Assembly: GCA_034429475.1 (NCBI GenBank)
Contig: DAOUGD010000320.1
Coordinates: 1 to 6,503, forward strand
DNA: 6,503 bases
Direction: 5' to 3'
DNA from: JAKQHY01 sp034429475
Lineage (GTDB): Bacteria; Chloroflexota; Anaerolineae; B4-G1; SLSP01
In this document: positions 5,463 through 6,503 of the stretch, one piece after another
Layout of the letters: each line of letters starts with the position of its first letter
Numbering within the stretch: the stretch's first letter is position 1
Notes under the pieces: model-generated
Seen by the model: the letters and a program-made list of their open reading frames with translations, nothing else
Databases searched by the model: none
What the model was told of the DNA's origin: nothing
Position numbers and translations under genes: made by a program

Positions 5463-6503
5463 TCATGCCTTGAACGGCTGCGCAAATCGCTGCTCGTAGA
5501 CGCCGTTTTCCTTCAGTTGATTGTCCCAATACGTCGCCAGGAACGGTGTCTTGACCAGCAGTTTGAACACCGGGATCAGATACGCCGGGTAACGCTCCGG
5601 CTTCGCCAGCTTTTGCACGGCGTCCGGCGCGAATTGGCCGGTTTCCTTTAGGCTTTGACCGAGCGCGATCAGTTGGTCGAAGAGCTTGCGGTTCATGGTG
5701 TCCGGCATTAGACGGATGCCCTCGCCGCCGCCCTTGATGAGCGCGCCGAGATACGGGCTGCCGAGCCGGGCCGCGAGTTTCGCCAGATACCGCTCGACGT
5801 GGCGCAGATGTGTGGATTCAGGGAAGCCCGACTGCATCACGAAGCCCAACGCCGGATTGCCGCTCCGCCCGCGCAGCGGCGCCAACGCCTCGATGAACGT
5901 CTTGACGATGCCCGGCATCGCGTCCGTGTAGAGCGGGAAACCCACCAGCGCGGCTTCGGCGGCGGCAAAGGCGTCCCGGTAGTCCGCCAGGCTGTTCTGC
6001 CGCACCAGATGCAGCGTCTCGGCGATGGTCCCGCCGGCAGCCGAAAACCCCTGCCCGACCTTTTCCAGCATGATCGGCGTGTTGCCCTTCGCGCCGCGCG
6101 GCGAGCCGTTGAACAGCGTGAGTTGTGCGGGTGGGCTGATGCGCGCGCCGGGCAGCGGCGGCAGGGCGCGCTCGAAGGGCACGCCGTCCGCCGTCCCGTC
6201 CACGATGGCGCGGGCGACTGCGTCCACCGACTGCTCCGTCGTGAAGGCAAACTCCAGGCGGCTCTTCATATTCAGCGCGGTGCGACTGAAGATGTCGCCC
6301 ACGATGCGCAGGTCTTCGGCGTCGGTGTCGGCCTCTTTCTGCGTCAGCAGCCCGATACGCGGATAGCGGTCATAGCGCGGGCGGTGGTGCGCTTCGCCGT
6401 GATCCACCACAAAGTACGGGTGAATCAGCGGAATGGATTTATCCATCATCTTCTTCAACGTCGCGTCGGGGAAGCCCATGCGCAGCGGCGCGGCCCACAG
6501 CAG
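5463..6503 (-). CDS. Tandem-domain NAD(P)H-FMN-reductase-like flavoprotein (5' end outside the window)
   Basis: The frame is open through the right edge. It begins LLWAAPLRMGFPDATLKKMMDK before an internal ATG at 6479, so that ATG is not the start. This first piece matches the region of the Fe-S flavoprotein in this window around TPVYVDDVSGLMKILLDR, which means the window holds the tail of one flavodoxin-like domain. A second complete one follows. LTLFNGSPRGAKGNT (FMN phosphate loop, about 128-142 of the 346 visible residues), GFPLYTDAMPG (188-198) and GFVMQSGFPEST lead to a C-terminal PAYLIPVFKLL segment (306-316). The visible part contains no cysteine at all, so unlike its neighbour this domain cannot hold a Cys-ligated cluster. 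The product is a cytosolic flavin-dependent oxidoreductase of unknown substrate. It is the most upstream visible gene of the four-gene run. Only the missing N-terminus can show whether domain one still binds FMN. Confidence 0.85.
   Translation of the reverse strand: MLWAAPLRMGFPDATLKKMMDKSIPLIHPYFVVDHGEAHHRPRYDRYPRIGLLTQKEADTDAEDLRIVGDIFSRTALNMKSRLEFAFTTEQSVDAVARAIVDGTADGVPFERALPPLPGARISPPAQLTLFNGSPRGAKGNTPIMLEKVGQGFSAAGGTIAETLHLVRQNSLADYRDAFAAAEAALVGFPLYTDAMPGIVKTFIEALAPLRGRSGNPALGFVMQSGFPESTHLRHVERYLAKLAARLGSPYLGALIKGGGEGIRLMPDTMNRKLFDQLIALGQSLKETGQFAPDAVQKLAKPERYPAYLIPVFKLLVKTPFLATYWDNQLKENGVYEQRFAQPFKA

Noticed and set aside
1..6503. CRISPR arrays, tRNA or rRNA genes, and phage or toxin-antitoxin genes
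   Set aside because: I saw no regularly spaced repeats, no tRNA-like cloverleaf or TTCGA-type arm in the gaps, and no matching protein motifs.

Overview
The window reads almost entirely on the minus strand. It carries seven substantial genes, one of them cut by the right edge, plus the first codons of another gene at the left edge. From about 840 to the right end the DNA is GC-rich. The genes there are packed in short-spaced runs with Shine-Dalgarno sites. From 1 to about 840 the DNA is clearly AT-richer. The mix of protein types (TAT-exported flavodoxin, Isf-like flavoprotein, S33-type lipoprotein hydrolase, several orphan membrane proteins) reminds me of environmental Chloroflexota such as Anaerolineae. 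That placement is an impression from protein style, not something the sequence proves.

Layout in order of transcription, right to left. At 6503-5463 lies the 3' part of a tandem-domain NAD(P)H-FMN-reductase-like flavoprotein. At 5435-3870 is a lipoprotein alpha/beta hydrolase with a C-terminal membrane anchor. At 3864-3406 is a small polytopic membrane protein. At 3361-2579 is an iron-sulfur flavoprotein, started from a TTG and followed by a possible 24-codon ORF. These four sit 5-44 bases apart and look like one operon. After about 180 bases with a possible promoter come a six-helix membrane protein (2396-1758) and a flavodoxin with a twin-arginine signal (1704-1024). A gene-poor stretch of about 240 bases follows, with a good -10 box and a TPR-like coding remnant. 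Then comes an AT-rich five-helix membrane protein (787-215). At the extreme left is the start of a zinc-ribbon protein (34-1), probably a transposase, preceded by a leader rich in inverted repeats.

Three of the seven main proteins have the flavodoxin fold, and membrane proteins lie next to them. This suggests a redox cassette at the cytoplasmic membrane: an Fe-S flavoprotein and a cysteine-free tandem flavoprotein inside, and a flavodoxin that appears able to exist both exported and cytosolic. The surface hydrolase may process a substrate outside the membrane. No pathway or substrate can be named from the sequence. The left end looks like a mobile or recently acquired segment joined to this cassette.
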